From Patulibacter sp. SYSU D01012 (GTDB lineage: Bacteria; Actinomycetota; Thermoleophilia; Solirubrobacterales; Solirubrobacteraceae), in assembly GCF_017916475.1 (NCBI RefSeq), contig NZ_JAFMTB010000001.1, positions 434,001-498,000 on the forward strand: DNA of 64,000 bases, in the 5' to 3' direction. Below, piece after piece: positions 31,342-41,602 of the stretch (its first letter is position 1; the number at the start of each line of letters is the position of its first letter). Both the position numbers and the translations under genes were made by a program. Below the pieces are notes generated by a model. The model was given only the letters and a program-made list of their open reading frames with translations, had not been told where the DNA came from and searched no databases.

Positions 31342-32208
31342 TCAGGCCTGCTCGCCGTAGCGGTAGAAGCCCTCGCCGGTCGCGACGCCCAGCTTGCCCT
31401 GGTCGATGAAGCGCTCCTTGATGATCTCGGCGAAGCGCCGCTGCTTCTCGCTCTCCGAGACCGAGGAGATGTGGTAGGCGGTGTTCAGGCCGACGACGTC
31501 GAAGATCTGGAACGGGCCGGCCGGGGCGCCGGTGCCGATGCGCCACGTCTTGTCGATCGTCTCGGGGTCGGCGACCCCGTCGACGTACAGCGCGGACGCG
31601 GCGTTGAGCAGCGGCACGAGCAGCGAGTTCAGGACGTAGCCGGGCTGCTCCTTGCGCAGCTCGATGGGCTCCATCCCGATGCGCCGGGCGAACGCGACGA
31701 CGGCGGCGTAGACGTCCGGGTCGGTCGCGGGCGTGCCCATCACCTCGGCGGTGTTGTGCAGCCAGATCTCGTTGGCGAAGTGCAGCGCCAGGAAGCGGTC
31801 CGGCCGACCGGTGAAGTCGACCATGTCGCTCGGCAGCAGCGTGGAGCTGTTCGACGCGAAGATCGTCCGCTCGGGCGCGAGCTCGCCGAGCTGCGTGTAG
31901 ACCTGCCGCTTGAGCTCGAGCGCCTCGGGGACGGCCTCGATGACGAGGTCGGCGTCGCGGACGGCGTCGGCCAGGTCGGAGGAGTAGCGGACGCGGCCGA
32001 GGGCCTCCTCGGCCCGGGTGCCGGCGTCCGGCAGGTCCTGCGTGTAGCGGGCGGCGAGCCCGTGGAAGCGCTGCTTCGCGGTCTCGAGGATCTCGTCGGA
32101 GATGTCGTAGGCGACGACGTCGACGCCGTGGAACGCGGTCTGGAACGCGATCTGCGAGCCGAGCACGCCGGTGCCCAGGACGGTGACCTTGTCGATGGTG
32201 CGGGTCAT
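31342..32208 (-). CDS. 3-hydroxyacyl-CoA dehydrogenase (3-hydroxybutyryl-CoA dehydrogenase type)
   Basis: A 288-residue NAD-dependent enzyme oxidising 3-hydroxyacyl-CoA to 3-ketoacyl-CoA. The Rossmann motif is VTVLGTGVLGSQIAFQ; the HAD signature region has FASNSSTLLPSDM and RFLALHFANEIW, giving the catalytic Ser, His and Glu; the C-terminal domain contains PGYVLNSLLVPLLNAA and GTGAPAGPFQIFDVVGL. Length fits single-function Hbd/PaaH rather than the large FadB fusion. GAGGAGG lies about 9 nt before the ATG. A TetR gene is 20 bases upstream on the same strand, probably its regulator, with a terminator at the 3' end. Confidence 0.9.
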   Translation of the reverse strand: MTRTIDKVTVLGTGVLGSQIAFQTAFHGVDVVAYDISDEILETAKQRFHGLAARYTQDLPDAGTRAEEALGRVRYSSDLADAVRDADLVIEAVPEALELKRQVYTQLGELAPERTIFASNSSTLLPSDMVDFTGRPDRFLALHFANEIWLHNTAEVMGTPATDPDVYAAVVAFARRIGMEPIELRKEQPGYVLNSLLVPLLNAASALYVDGVADPETIDKTWRIGTGAPAGPFQIFDVVGLNTAYHISSVSESEKQRRFAEIIKERFIDQGKLGVATGEGFYRYGEQA

Positions 32209-32228
32209 GTTCGCTGCCCTCCTCTGGG

Positions 32229-32963
32229 TCAGCTGCGGGTGGGTGAAGGGGTGGGGGTGGCGGCCGCGGGGACCGCGGCGGCGGGGGTGGCCGGGGCGGC
32301 GGGGGTGGTGGTGTCGTCGACCCGCGCCGGGCCGGGGTCGGCGGCGGCCGCGGGGCGGCGCATCAGCCGGGCGAGCACGTCGGTCGCGGCGGGGGCGAGG
32401 GCGCGGATCGCGTCCGGCCCGTCGTCCGCGGCGCGCTGGACGAGCTCGTGGACGGCGGCGACGGCCGCCAGCGCCAGGGCGGGCGTGAGCGGCTCGGCGT
32501 CGGGGGCGCCGGCGGCCAGGTCGACGCTCGTGTCCGCCACCAGCGCGGCGAAGCGGTCCAGGCCCTCGCGGCGGGCGCGCCGTGCCGCCGGGCCGACGGA
32601 CGCGACCTCGAGCAGCGACGCGCGCTCGCCGGGGGACGCCGACGCCAGCGCCTCCAGGTGGGCGGTCGTCGTCGCGGCCAGGCGCGTGCGCCAGTCCGCC
32701 GAGCGGTCGGTGCGCTCGTGCGCGGCGAGCAGGGACGCGCCGAGCCGGGCGAGCACGACGTCGTGCAACGCCAGCAGCGCGTCGTCCTTGTCGGCGAAGT
32801 GCGCGTAGACGGTGCTGCGCGACGCCCGGGCCGCGGCCGCGATGTCCGCGATCGTCGTCGCCGACCAGCCCTTGGCTGCGAGGGCCTCGGCGACGCCCCG
32901 GAGCACCTGCTCGCGCTGCAGGCGGAGCAGCTCCTCGCGTCGCTGGTGGTCGGTGGCACTCAT
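32229..32963 (-). CDS. TetR-family regulator upstream of hydroxyacyl-CoA dehydrogenase
   Basis: A 244-residue regulator: an Arg/Gln/Glu-rich lead-in, TetR helix-turn-helix at about residues 22-70 (WSATTIADIAAAARASRSTVYAHF), helical ligand domain, and a disordered Ala/Pro/Thr tail of about 40 residues. It is in an apparent operon with the dehydrogenase, so fatty-acid or CoA-thioester sensing is plausible. Upstream there are direct CAGTACC repeats and a GTAC-based dyad that look like its operators. ATG 32963 lacks a Shine-Dalgarno. Confidence 0.8.
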   Translation of the reverse strand: MSATDHQRREELLRLQREQVLRGVAEALAAKGWSATTIADIAAAARASRSTVYAHFADKDDALLALHDVVLARLGASLLAAHERTDRSADWRTRLAATTTAHLEALASASPGERASLLEVASVGPAARRARREGLDRFAALVADTSVDLAAGAPDAEPLTPALALAAVAAVHELVQRAADDGPDAIRALAPAATDVLARLMRRPAAAADPGPARVDDTTTPAAPATPAAAVPAAATPTPSPTRS

Positions 32964-32965
32964 TG

Positions 32966-33002
32966 CAGTACCAAACAGTACCACCGGAGTACGAATCCGT
33001 AC
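32966..33002. promoter_or_regulatory. Operator region of the TetR/dehydrogenase operon
   Basis: Direct repeats CAGTACC at 32966-32972 and 32976-32982 precede a 14-bp dyad GTACGAATCCGTAC at 32989-33002 (12 of 14 symmetric). On the minus strand TACTGT (complement of 32975-32980) is a possible -10, 11 nt before the ATG. Autoregulation is inferred. Confidence 0.5.
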
Positions 33003-33199
33003 AGAGCGTCGTGGCAGTCGGCGCGAGCACCAGCGACGTCGACGCTCCGCGGCGCGATACGCACGCGTGTCGTGGCGGATCACACGAGGGCATACCGCCC
33101 CGCGGAGCGGGATGGAGAGGTGGGCGCGGCGGCGCTCTTGCTCGGCGGCGGGGCGAGCCGGCGCGGGGCCGGGGGCGAGGCGCCGGTGGGGCGTCGCCC

Positions 33200-33790
33200 G
33201 TTCCGGCTCGGGTCCGGATACCGGCCCTCACCCGGAACGCGTCCCCGCCGCGCCGGCTGTTCCGGCTCAGGGCCGGATACCGGCCCTCACCCGGAACACG
33301 TCTCTGCCCCGTCGCCCGTTCCGGCTCGGGTCCGGATACCGGCCCTCACCCGGAACACGTTCCCGCCGCGCCGGCTGTTCCGGCTCAGGGCCGGATACCG
33401 GCCCTCACCCGGAACACGTCCCTGCCCCGTCGCCCGTTCCGGCTCGGGTCCGGATACCGGCCCTCACCCGGAACACGTTCCCGCCGCGCCGGCCGTTCCG
33501 GCTCGGGCCCGGATACCGGCCCTCAGCCGGAACACGCTCCCGCCGCGCCGGCCGTTCTGGCTCGGGTCCGCATGGCGGCCCTCAGCCGGAACCCGCCCCC
33601 GCCCCGCCGGCCGTTCCGGCTCGGGTCCGCATGGCGGCCCTCAGCCGGAACCCGCTCCCGCCCCGCCGGCCGTTCCGGCTCGGGTCCGCATGGCGGCCCT
33701 CAGCCGGAACACGAGCCCGCCCCGCCGGCCGTTCCGGCTCGGGTCCGCATGGCGGCCCTCAGCCGGAACCCGCCCCCGCCCCGGCTCCGC
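33200..33790. repeat. Ten tandem 59-bp repeats, each a 39-bp hairpin plus 20-bp spacer
   Basis: Hairpins start at 33200, 33259, 33318, 33377, 33436, 33495, 33554, 33613, 33672 and 33731 with exact 59-bp spacing. Each 39-mer begins GTTCCGG, has ATA or ATG at its centre and ends CCGGAAC. It folds on itself: position i pairs with 40-i through most of both arms. Units 1-6 have CCGG-ATA-CCGG at the apex, units 7-10 have CCGC-ATG-GCGG, so pairing is kept by a double change. Spacers alternate between two types in units 1-5 and are uniform later. It begins 14 bases past the ileS stop and ends about 240 bases before the TetR start. The remaining DNA from 33003 to 33199 shows nothing recognisable. Not a CRISPR: the spacers are repetitive. 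Confidence 0.9.
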
Positions 33791-33803
33791 CGCCGCCGCG
33801 TCC

Positions 33804-36800
33804 TCAGACCGCGGCCGCCGCGACGCCGACGACCAGGCGCAGGCCCTCGACCTCGACGCCGTGCTGGTGGTCGCCGCCGGGGGTGCCGTACTCCAGGGCC
33901 ACGGTCAGGGTCTCGCCCGTCACGTACGCCTCGTGCTCGCGGGCGGCGGCGAGCAGCTCCTCGTCGCCGTCCAGCGTCAGACGGATGCGGTCGGTGATCT
34001 CCAGGCCCGCGGCCTTGCGCGCCGCCTGGATGGCGTGGACGACCTCGCGGGCCAGGCCCTCGCGGCGCAGCGCGTCGTCGATCTGCAGCTCGAGGGCGAC
34101 GGCGTGCGAGCCCTCGCGCTCGAGCTGGTAGCCCTCGAGCGGCTCCATCCGCAGGACCAGGTCGTCCTCGGACAGCTCGTGCTCGGCGCCGTCGATCGTG
34201 ATCCCGACGGTGCCGCCCGCGCGGACCGTCGCCGCGGCGCGGGCGGGGTCCAGGCCCGCGACGGCCTCGGCCACCTGGGGCATCGCCTTGCCGAAGCGGC
34301 GGCCCAGGGCGCGGTAGTTCGGCTTGACCTCGAACGACCCCAGCTCGTCCGCGTCGGCGACGAAGCGCAGCTCGTGCACGTTGAGCTCGTCCCGGACGAT
34401 GTCGGCCAGGCGCTCGATCGCCGCGCGCTCGCGGTCGGCCGCCACGACGACGGCCTCGTGCAGCGGCTGGCGCACCTTCAGCTTCGACTGGCCGCGGGCG
34501 CCGAGGCCCAGCTGCACGGTCTCGCGCGCGGTCGCCATCGCGGCCTCGAGCTCCTCGTCCCGCCGCAGCGCGACGTTCGCGCCACCGACGCGCGCGGTCA
34601 CGTCGCCGTCGGCCCCGACCGTCGGCCAGTCCGTCAGGTGGACGGACGGCTCGGTCCCGTCGAGGTTGTCGTAGATCTCGTCCGCGACGAAGGGCGTGAA
34701 CGGCGCGAGCAGCTGCGCGACCGTCACCAGGCACTCGCGCAGGGTGGCGAGCGCCGCCGGGTCGCCCTCCCAGAAGCGGCGCCGCGAACGGCGGACGTAC
34801 CAGTTGGAGAGATCGTCGACGAACGCCGCGATCGCCCGGCCGGCGAACGTCACGTCGAAGCCCTCCAGGCGCTCCGTGACCTCGCCCACCGTGGCCGCCA
34901 GGCGGGAGCGGATCCAGCGGTCCATCAGCGCGCTCGGCGACTCGGGGTCGTCGGCCGCGTCCGCCGCCGCGCTCTCGTGGCGCGAGGCGTTCTCGTACAT
35001 CACGAGGAACCCGTACGTGTTCCACAGCGTGCGCAGGAACAGGCGCACGCCCTCGCCGATCGCCTCGGTCGAGAAGCGGTAGCCGTCCCACGGCTGCTTG
35101 CTGGTGAAGAAGTACCAGCGGAACGCGTCCGCGCCGTACTGGTCGATGACGTCCCACGGCACGACGATGTTGCCGCGCGACTTCGACATCTTCTGACCCT
35201 CGGCGTCGAGGATCAGGCCCAGGCAGACGACGTCGCGGAACGGCGGCAGCGGCGCCTCGCCGCCCCCCGTCTGCCCGTCGTGCGCGGCCACCGCGTCCGG
35301 CGACTGCGCGGCCGGCAGCACCGTGCCGTCCGCGGGCAGCCCGGCGGGCACCGGCTGCTGCAGCAGCGTCGCGATCGCCAGCAGCGAGTAGAACCAGCCG
35401 CGGGTCTGGTCCTGCGCCTCGCAGATGTAGTCGGCGGGCCAGCGGCCCTCCTCGCGCACCTGCTCCAGCGTCTCGCCGTGCTGGGCGAACGGCATCGAGC
35501 CGGAGTCGAACCAGACGTCGATGACCTCGGGGACGCGCCGCATCGTGCCCGAGCAGCCGGGCCGCGCGCAGGCGAACGTCAGGTCGTCCACGTACGGTCG
35601 GTGCGGATCGGTCAGCTCCTGGCCGGCGAGCCCCTCGAGCTCGGCGAACGAGCCGACGCAGTGCAGGTGGTCGCAGGACTCGTCGTCGCAGCGCCACACG
35701 GGCAGCGGCGTGCCCCAGTACCGCTCGCGGGACAGCGCCCAGTCGACGTTGCCCTCCAGCCACTTGCCGAAGCGCCCGTGCTTGACGTGCTCGGGGTGCC
35801 ACGTGACCTGCTCGTTCGCCGCGACGAGCTGGTCGCGGATCTTCGACGTCGCGATGTACCAGGACGGCTTCGCGTAGTAGATGAGCGGCGTGCCGCAGCG
35901 CCAGCAGTGCGGGTACGAGTGCTCGTACGGCTTGCCCAGCCACAGGCTGCCCTCGCGGCGCAGCTGGGCGACGATCTCGTCGTCGACGTCCTTGACGTTG
36001 CGCCCCGCGTAGTCCGTGATGCGCTCGTCGTACGTGCCGTCCAGGCGGACGGGGTTCTGGACGACCAGGCCCGCCTCGACGCCGAGCGCGTAGTCGTCCG
36101 CGCCGAAGGCGACGGCGGTGTGCACCACGCCGGTGCCGTCCTCGGCGGTGACGAAGTCGGCCGGCAGGACCGTGTTGCCGCGCGGGCCCCAGTCCTCCGC
36201 GGCGATGTACGTGAACGGCGGGCGGTAGCGCGCGCCGGTCAACTGCGCCCCGGTCAGCGTGTCGAGCACCTCGATCTGCACGCCGTTGGGGACCGGGGCG
36301 TTCTCCGGCCCGGGCTTCGTCGTCGGCACGACGCGGTCGAGCAGCGCCTTCGCGACCACCACGACCTCGCCCTCGGGCGCGGGCTCGTGCGCGCCGTCGG
36401 CCGGGCGGCCGGTCACGCGGGCGCGCACGTACTCCAGGTCGGGATGGACGGCGAGCGCGGCGTTCGACGGCAGCGTCCACGGCGTCGTCGTCCACGCGAG
36501 CAGCACGTCGCCCGCCTGCAGCGCCGAGCCGTCCGCGTCGGTGACGGGGAAGCGGACGTACGCCGAGGTGTCGAGGACGTCCTTGTAGCCCTGCGCGACC
36601 TCGTGGCTGGAGAGCGCCGTGCCGCAGCGCGGGCAGTACGGGACGACGCGGTGGCCCTCGTAGAGCAGCCCGCGGTCGTTGATGGCGCGGATCGCGCCCC
36701 ACACCTGCTCGACGTAGGCGTCGTCGAGCGTGCGGTACGCGTCGTCCAGGTCGACCCAGAACGCGATGCGCTCCGTCAGGGCGTTCCAGTCCTCCAGGAA

Positions 36801-37181
36801 GGTGAAGACGGAGTCGCGGCAGCGCTGGTTGAACTCGGCGATGCCGTAGGCCTCGATCTCGGCCTTCGACGACAGGCCGAGCTCCTTCTCGACGGCGATC
36901 TCGACGGGCAGGCCGTGCGTGTCCCAGCCGCCCTTGCGCTCGACGAGGCGCCCGCGCATCGTCTGGAAGCGCGGGAAGACGTCCTTGAACGCGCGCGACA
37001 GCACGTGGTGGCTGCCGGGGCGGCCGTTCGCGGTCGGCGGGCCCTCGTAGAAGACCCACGGCTCGGCGCCTTGACGGCGGCGCATGGAGTCGCGGAAGAC
37101 GTCCCGCTCGCGCCAGCGCTCCAGGATCGCCTCCTCCAGCGCGGGGAACGACTGGTTCGCATCGACCGGACGGCGTGACAT
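33804..37181 (-). CDS. ileS: Isoleucyl-tRNA synthetase, type 2 (eukaryote-like)
   Basis: A 1125-residue class I aminoacyl-tRNA synthetase. The HIGH-equivalent lies in [11 protein letters not shown] (residues 49-59) and KMSKS is at 664-668. Editing (CP1) domain, zinc motifs (YCPRCGTAL and [10 protein letters not shown]) and the anticodon-binding domain follow in order. The length, the [19 protein letters not shown] segment and the C-terminal domain without a terminal zinc finger fit the IleRS2 class, found in eukaryotes and many actinobacteria and generally mupirocin-insensitive. It is essential for translation unless another ileS exists. The repeat array lies directly downstream. No T-box is expected or seen upstream. 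Confidence 0.93.
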   Translation of the reverse strand: MSRRPVDANQSFPALEEAILERWRERDVFRDSMRRRQGAEPWVFYEGPPTANGRPGSHHVLSRAFKDVFPRFQTMRGRLVERKGGWDTHGLPVEIAVEKELGLSSKAEIEAYGIAEFNQRCRDSVFTFLEDWNALTERIAFWVDLDDAYRTLDDAYVEQVWGAIRAINDRGLLYEGHRVVPYCPRCGTALSSHEVAQGYKDVLDTSAYVRFPVTDADGSALQAGDVLLAWTTTPWTLPSNAALAVHPDLEYVRARVTGRPADGAHEPAPEGEVVVVAKALLDRVVPTTKPGPENAPVPNGVQIEVLDTLTGAQLTGARYRPPFTYIAAEDWGPRGNTVLPADFVTAEDGTGVVHTAVAFGADDYALGVEAGLVVQNPVRLDGTYDERITDYAGRNVKDVDDEIVAQLRREGSLWLGKPYEHSYPHCWRCGTPLIYYAKPSWYIATSKIRDQLVAANEQVTWHPEHVKHGRFGKWLEGNVDWALSRERYWGTPLPVWRCDDESCDHLHCVGSFAELEGLAGQELTDPHRPYVDDLTFACARPGCSGTMRRVPEVIDVWFDSGSMPFAQHGETLEQVREEGRWPADYICEAQDQTRGWFYSLLAIATLLQQPVPAGLPADGTVLPAAQSPDAVAAHDGQTGGGEAPLPPFRDVVCLGLILDAEGQKMSKSRGNIVVPWDVIDQYGADAFRWYFFTSKQPWDGYRFSTEAIGEGVRLFLRTLWNTYGFLVMYENASRHESAAADAADDPESPSALMDRWIRSRLAATVGEVTERLEGFDVTFAGRAIAAFVDDLSNWYVRRSRRRFWEGDPAALATLRECLVTVAQLLAPFTPFVADEIYDNLDGTEPSVHLTDWPTVGADGDVTARVGGANVALRRDEELEAAMATARETVQLGLGARGQSKLKVRQPLHEAVVVAADRERAAIERLADIVRDELNVHELRFVADADELGSFEVKPNYRALGRRFGKAMPQVAEAVAGLDPARAAATVRAGGTVGITIDGAEHELSEDDLVLRMEPLEGYQLEREGSHAVALELQIDDALRREGLAREVVHAIQAARKAAGLEITDRIRLTLDGDEELLAAAREHEAYVTGETLTVALEYGTPGGDHQHGVEVEGLRLVVGVAAAAV

Positions 37182-37595
37182 GGACCGTCCATTCTCGCAA
37201 GCCGCGCGCACGGGGCGTGCGGCCGGGCGCGGGCGTGCGGCGGGCGGGCCCGGGGCGGCGCGCGCGACGGCCCCGGGGCGCCCGGCGACTCGTCGCTCGC
37301 CGCTCCGCCGGTGTACGGGGTTCGGCCGGGTAGCAGGCGCGACGGCGGGAGGCGCCGGGGCGCGGCCGCGGAGCGGTCGCCAAGGGCCGCGCTCGCCGGC
37401 CTCGGACGACGGCCGCGGGCCGCGATACCGCGTAGATACTGGGGATCCGGCTATCGCCGTTCCCGGGCGACCTGGCGCTCGGACGCCTGGACGGATGGCC
37501 GGTCCGGATGGGTCCGGCCGACCGCGCGGTCGATCACGGGGACTACTGCCCGGACGGATCCGGGCCGGACCACCTACGGAGCGAGAAGACCCCTC
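37182..37595. other. 414-bp divergent intergenic region, ileS / chemoreceptor
   Basis: No ORF with credible composition and no tRNA-like or riboswitch-like fold is visible. TAGATACT at 37433-37440 is a possible -10 region for the plus-strand chemoreceptor gene. The first 120 bases next to ileS are extremely GC-rich. Confidence 0.4.
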
Positions 37596-39425
37596 ATGTC
37601 CTGGTTCACCCGCAGCCTACGCGTCAAGCTGCTCGCCGGCTTCGGCGCCGTCTTGGCCGTGCTCGTCGTCGTGATCGTCTACAGCCTGTCGTCGGCCGGC
37701 CGCATCGGCGACAAGGGCGTGCAGATCGGCGAGAGCAACCTGCCGTCCGTCGCCGCGATCGCGAAGATCCAGGGCAAGCAGGGCGACTACCGGCGCCAGC
37801 AGCTGCAGCAGCTGATCGTCGCCGACGCGAACAAGCCCACCTACGAGGCCAAGATGCGGGCGTCCGGCCGCGCCGTCGAGCAGCTGCTCGCCAGCTACGC
37901 GCCGCTCGTGACCGGCGCCGAGGACCGCGCCTTCTGGCGCCGCGCGCAGAGCGGCTGGGCGGCGTACATCGCGAACACGCCGGCGGTGCTCGCCCGCGGC
38001 CGCGCCAACGACCTGGCCGGCGGCCTGGCGATCCTCAACGGGCGGCTGCAGAAGCCGTTCGACGCGATCGGCACCAACGCCGACGCGTGGTCGAAGCTGA
38101 ACGCCGACTACGCCACCGAGGCGGTCGCCGACGCGAAGGACACCGCGTCCAGCAGCCGCACCGCGATCCTGCTCCTGGGCGCCCTGGCGGTCGGCATCGC
38201 GCTCACCGTCGCGCTGCTGCTGGCCCGCAGCATCGGCGGCGGCGTCGGGCAGGTCCTGCGCGCCGCCGAGGGCATCGCGGAGGGCGAGCTGGACCAGGAC
38301 GTCGACGTCAAGAGCCAGGACGAGGTCGGCCAGATGGCCGCCGCGTTCCGTCGCCTGGTCGACTACGTCCGCGAGATGGCGGCCGTCGCGCACCGCATCG
38401 CGGGCGGCGACCTGACCCAGGCGATCGAGCCGCGGTCCGAGAAGGACGAGCTGGGCGTCGCGTTCCGCGACATGCAGTCCAACCTGTCCGAGCTGATCGG
38501 CGCGGTCAGCGGCTCGTCGCAGACGCTGTCCGCCGCGTCGCAGGAGCTGGCGTCCAACTCCGAGGAGGCCGGGCGCGCCGTCGACGAGATCGCCCAGGCC
38601 GTCTCCGACGTCGCCGCCGGCGCCGAGAAGCAGGTCGGCTCCGTCGCCGGCGCCCGCGTGGCGACCGAGGAGGTCACCGAGGCCACCCGCACGAGCGCCG
38701 AGTCGGCCCAGGCCACCGTCGCCGCCGCCGGCGAGGCCCGCGCCGTCGCCGCCGAGGGCGAGCGCGCCGTCGAGCAGGCGACCGCGGCGATGCGCGAGGT
38801 GCGCGAGTCGTCCGAGCGCGTGACGCAGACGATGCAGGGCCTGGCCGCGAAGAGCGAGCAGATCGGCGGCATCGTCGAGACGATCACCGGCATCGCCGCG
38901 CAGACGAACCTGCTGGCGCTCAACGCGGCCATCGAGGCCGCCCGCGCCGGCGAGCAGGGCCGCGGCTTCGCGGTCGTCGCCGAGGAGGTCCGCAAGCTGG
39001 CCGAGGAGTCCGAGCAGGCTGCGGCGTCGATCGCCGACCTCGTCACCGAGATGCAGGGCGAGACCGGCCAGGCCGTCGTCGCCGTCGAGGACGGCGCGGC
39101 GCGCTCGCTCGAGGGCGCCGAGACGGTCGAGCAGGCCCGGGACGCGTTCGAGCGCATCGGCCTGTCCGTCGACGACATGAGCGCCCGCATCGAGGGCATC
39201 GCGACCGCCGTCGAGCAGATCGCCTCGAGCGCCGAGCGCGTGCAGCACGACATGGCCGCCGTCGCGGCGGTGGCCGAGAGCTCCTCGGCCTCGTCCGAGC
39301 AGGTCGCGGCGTCCACCGAGCAGACGAGCGCGAGCGCGCAGGAGATCTCCTCGAGCGCCCAGCAGCTGGCCATGACGGCGAGCGAGCTGGAGGAGCTCGT
39401 CGGCCGCTTCCGCATCGCCTCCTGA
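37596..39425 (+). CDS. Methyl-accepting chemotaxis protein
   Basis: A 609-residue transmembrane chemoreceptor. TM1 spans about residues 11-32, a four-helix-bundle (4HB_MCP-like) sensor follows to about 185, TM2 at about 188-210, then two HAMP-like segments ([19 protein letters not shown] and [17 protein letters not shown]) and a long coiled-coil signalling domain. The conserved tip [22 protein letters not shown] is present, so it can engage CheA/CheW. No other chemotaxis gene lies in the window. It ends in GRFRIAS, with no methylation-enzyme-binding pentapeptide. GGAGCGAG is a weak, distant ribosome site. Confidence 0.92.
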   Translation: MSWFTRSLRVKLLAGFGAVLAVLVVVIVYSLSSAGRIGDKGVQIGESNLPSVAAIAKIQGKQGDYRRQQLQQLIVADANKPTYEAKMRASGRAVEQLLASYAPLVTGAEDRAFWRRAQSGWAAYIANTPAVLARGRANDLAGGLAILNGRLQKPFDAIGTNADAWSKLNADYATEAVADAKDTASSSRTAILLLGALAVGIALTVALLLARSIGGGVGQVLRAAEGIAEGELDQDVDVKSQDEVGQMAAAFRRLVDYVREMAAVAHRIAGGDLTQAIEPRSEKDELGVAFRDMQSNLSELIGAVSGSSQTLSAASQELASNSEEAGRAVDEIAQAVSDVAAGAEKQVGSVAGARVATEEVTEATRTSAESAQATVAAAGEARAVAAEGERAVEQATAAMREVRESSERVTQTMQGLAAKSEQIGGIVETITGIAAQTNLLALNAAIEAARAGEQGRGFAVVAEEVRKLAEESEQAAASIADLVTEMQGETGQAVVAVEDGAARSLEGAETVEQARDAFERIGLSVDDMSARIEGIATAVEQIASSAERVQHDMAAVAAVAESSSASSEQVAASTEQTSASAQEISSSAQQLAMTASELEELVGRFRIAS

Positions 39426-39492
39426 GGCCCGGGCGCGCCGCGGCGAGCGGCCGCGGCGCGCCCCGTCCCACGCCCCCTGGGTGTGAGAATCC

Positions 39493-39538
39493 TTCCCATT
39501 ATTGGTGGGAATCGCTCTCGAATTAGTGGTGGTATGGT
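39493..39538 (+). promoter_or_regulatory. AT-rich operator/promoter of the CDF exporter
   Basis: TTCCCA (39493-39498) and TGGGAA (39506-39511) form a perfect dyad with a 7-bp spacer. The following stretch contains ATTATTGGTGG and ATTAGTGGTGG as imperfect direct repeats and TATGGT at 39533-39538 as a possible -10. This AT-rich island stands out from the neighbourhood. A metal-sensing repressor (Zur, ArsR or DtxR type) is a natural candidate; a DtxR-family gene lies 2 kb away. Confidence 0.5.
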
Positions 39539-39589
39539 GGGTCGCCCCGGGCGGCCCGTCGGCCGTCCGTCCCCGTCGACGGAGCAGCC

Positions 39590-40501
<912 letters not shown>

Positions 40502-40547
40502 GGCGGCGGCGCGCGGACCGACGGCCCCCGGGCGTGGCGACCGGCCG

Positions 40548-41456
40548 CTAGCGGCCCCGGCGCACGCGAAACCCCGGCTCGTCGCCGTCGAGCAGCTGCA
40601 GCAGCCGCGAGCGCGCGACGAGCGGCGCGGGGTCCAGGCGCTCGACGCCGGTCGTCCGGCCGTCGCGCATCGGGCCGAGGAAGTCGAGGACGGCCAGCTC
40701 GCCGCCGACGGCGCGCTGGGCGGCGAAGACCAGACGGCCCAGGCGGTCGAGCGGCACGGTGCGGCCGGAGAGGACGAGCGCCGCTGGATCGATGCGGCCG
40801 AGGGCGCGGCCCAGCTCGGTCGGCTGCACGTCCGCGCCGACCGCGATCGGCAGGACGCCGGCGCGGCGCAGCGCCAGGTCGAGCGCCTGCAGCCGCAGCG
40901 CCTCGACGGCGCCGGGCGCCGTCCCGTCCAGCAGCACGACGACCTGCGGACGGTGCGCCGGCGGCGCGGTGCGGGTGGCGGCGGCGAGCCAGCGGGACGC
41001 CCACCGCCACGCGAACGCGTACTCGACCGACCCGGGGTGGTCGCGGTCGAGCGCGTCGACCGCGGGCAGCAGCACCTCGTCGACGGAGCGCTCGAGCGAC
41101 CGCAGGTGCAGCGACTCCTCGACCACGCGGTCGGCCTCGGACTCGTCGAAGCGGCGCAGGCCGCGGCGCAGCCGGTCCACGGGAGACGCCTCCGCGCGGC
41201 CGCGTGGTGGGCCGAACGCGTCCCAGCCGCCGCCCCCGCCGTCGACGTCCCGCCGGGCGAGCGCCACGGCGGTCGCGGCGTCCGGCGCGCGGGCGATCGC
41301 GTCGCGCAGCGCCTCGATCTCGGCCAGGTCGTACTGCCGGTGCCCGCCACCCGTCCGCTGCGGCGTGGGGAACCCGTACCGCCGCTCCCACGCGCGGAGC
41401 GTGCTGGCGGAGACGCCGAGCAGCTCCGACGCTGCGGTGGTGCGGATCGCGGTCAT
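40548..41456 (-). CDS. MerR-family regulator with B12-domain-like C-terminus lacking the cobalamin motif
   Basis: A 302-residue regulator. Residues about 6-72 form the MerR winged helix ([20 protein letters not shown], then [18 protein letters not shown]). Residues about 90-165 resemble the four-helix cap, and about 165-280 the Rossmann-like part, of CarH/LitR-type photoreceptors. The DxHxxG loop that binds the lower cobalamin ligand is absent (LDGTAPG in its place), so B12 is probably not bound. The targets are unknown; it is convergent with the CDF gene. The ATG has no ribosome site. Confidence 0.75.
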   Translation of the reverse strand: MTAIRTTAASELLGVSASTLRAWERRYGFPTPQRTGGGHRQYDLAEIEALRDAIARAPDAATAVALARRDVDGGGGGWDAFGPPRGRAEASPVDRLRRGLRRFDESEADRVVEESLHLRSLERSVDEVLLPAVDALDRDHPGSVEYAFAWRWASRWLAAATRTAPPAHRPQVVVLLDGTAPGAVEALRLQALDLALRRAGVLPIAVGADVQPTELGRALGRIDPAALVLSGRTVPLDRLGRLVFAAQRAVGGELAVLDFLGPMRDGRTTGVERLDPAPLVARSRLLQLLDGDEPGFRVRRGR

Positions 41457-41602
41457 GAAGGGACCATCGTCCGCGCGCGGCGCCGGCGCGGCAAGGCCGG
41501 CAACGTCCCGTGCGTGCCGTCCGGCGGGCGCGCGGGGCGGATCCCGGCGTCGCGCGCGTCCTTCCGCGGACCCGGGGCGCGCGCCCGGGCGTCCGGCGGC
41601 GC

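Noticed and set aside
33200-33790. CRISPR array (palindromic repeats with 20-bp spacers)
   Set aside because: The 20-bp intervals are near-identical to each other rather than unique, the repeats vary in their stems, and no cas gene is in the window.
33200-33790. Integron attC sites (GTT...AAC ends, 59-base spacing)
   Set aside because: Ends are GTTCCGG/CCGGAAC, not the GTTRRRY/RYYYAAC consensus. No cassettes lie between the units and no integron integrase is present; the 59 is coincidence.
32448-34131. Protein coding through the repeat array in the plus strand
   Set aside because: All three frames stay open there, but the 59-bp period is not a multiple of three, so each frame cycles through three unrelated peptides. 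There is no start with a ribosome site, and the frames continue as antisense of ileS.
37182-37595. T-box or other riboswitch upstream of ileS
   Set aside because: No T-box sequence or specifier-loop fold is seen, and actinobacterial ileS T-boxes show a recognisable motif that is missing here.
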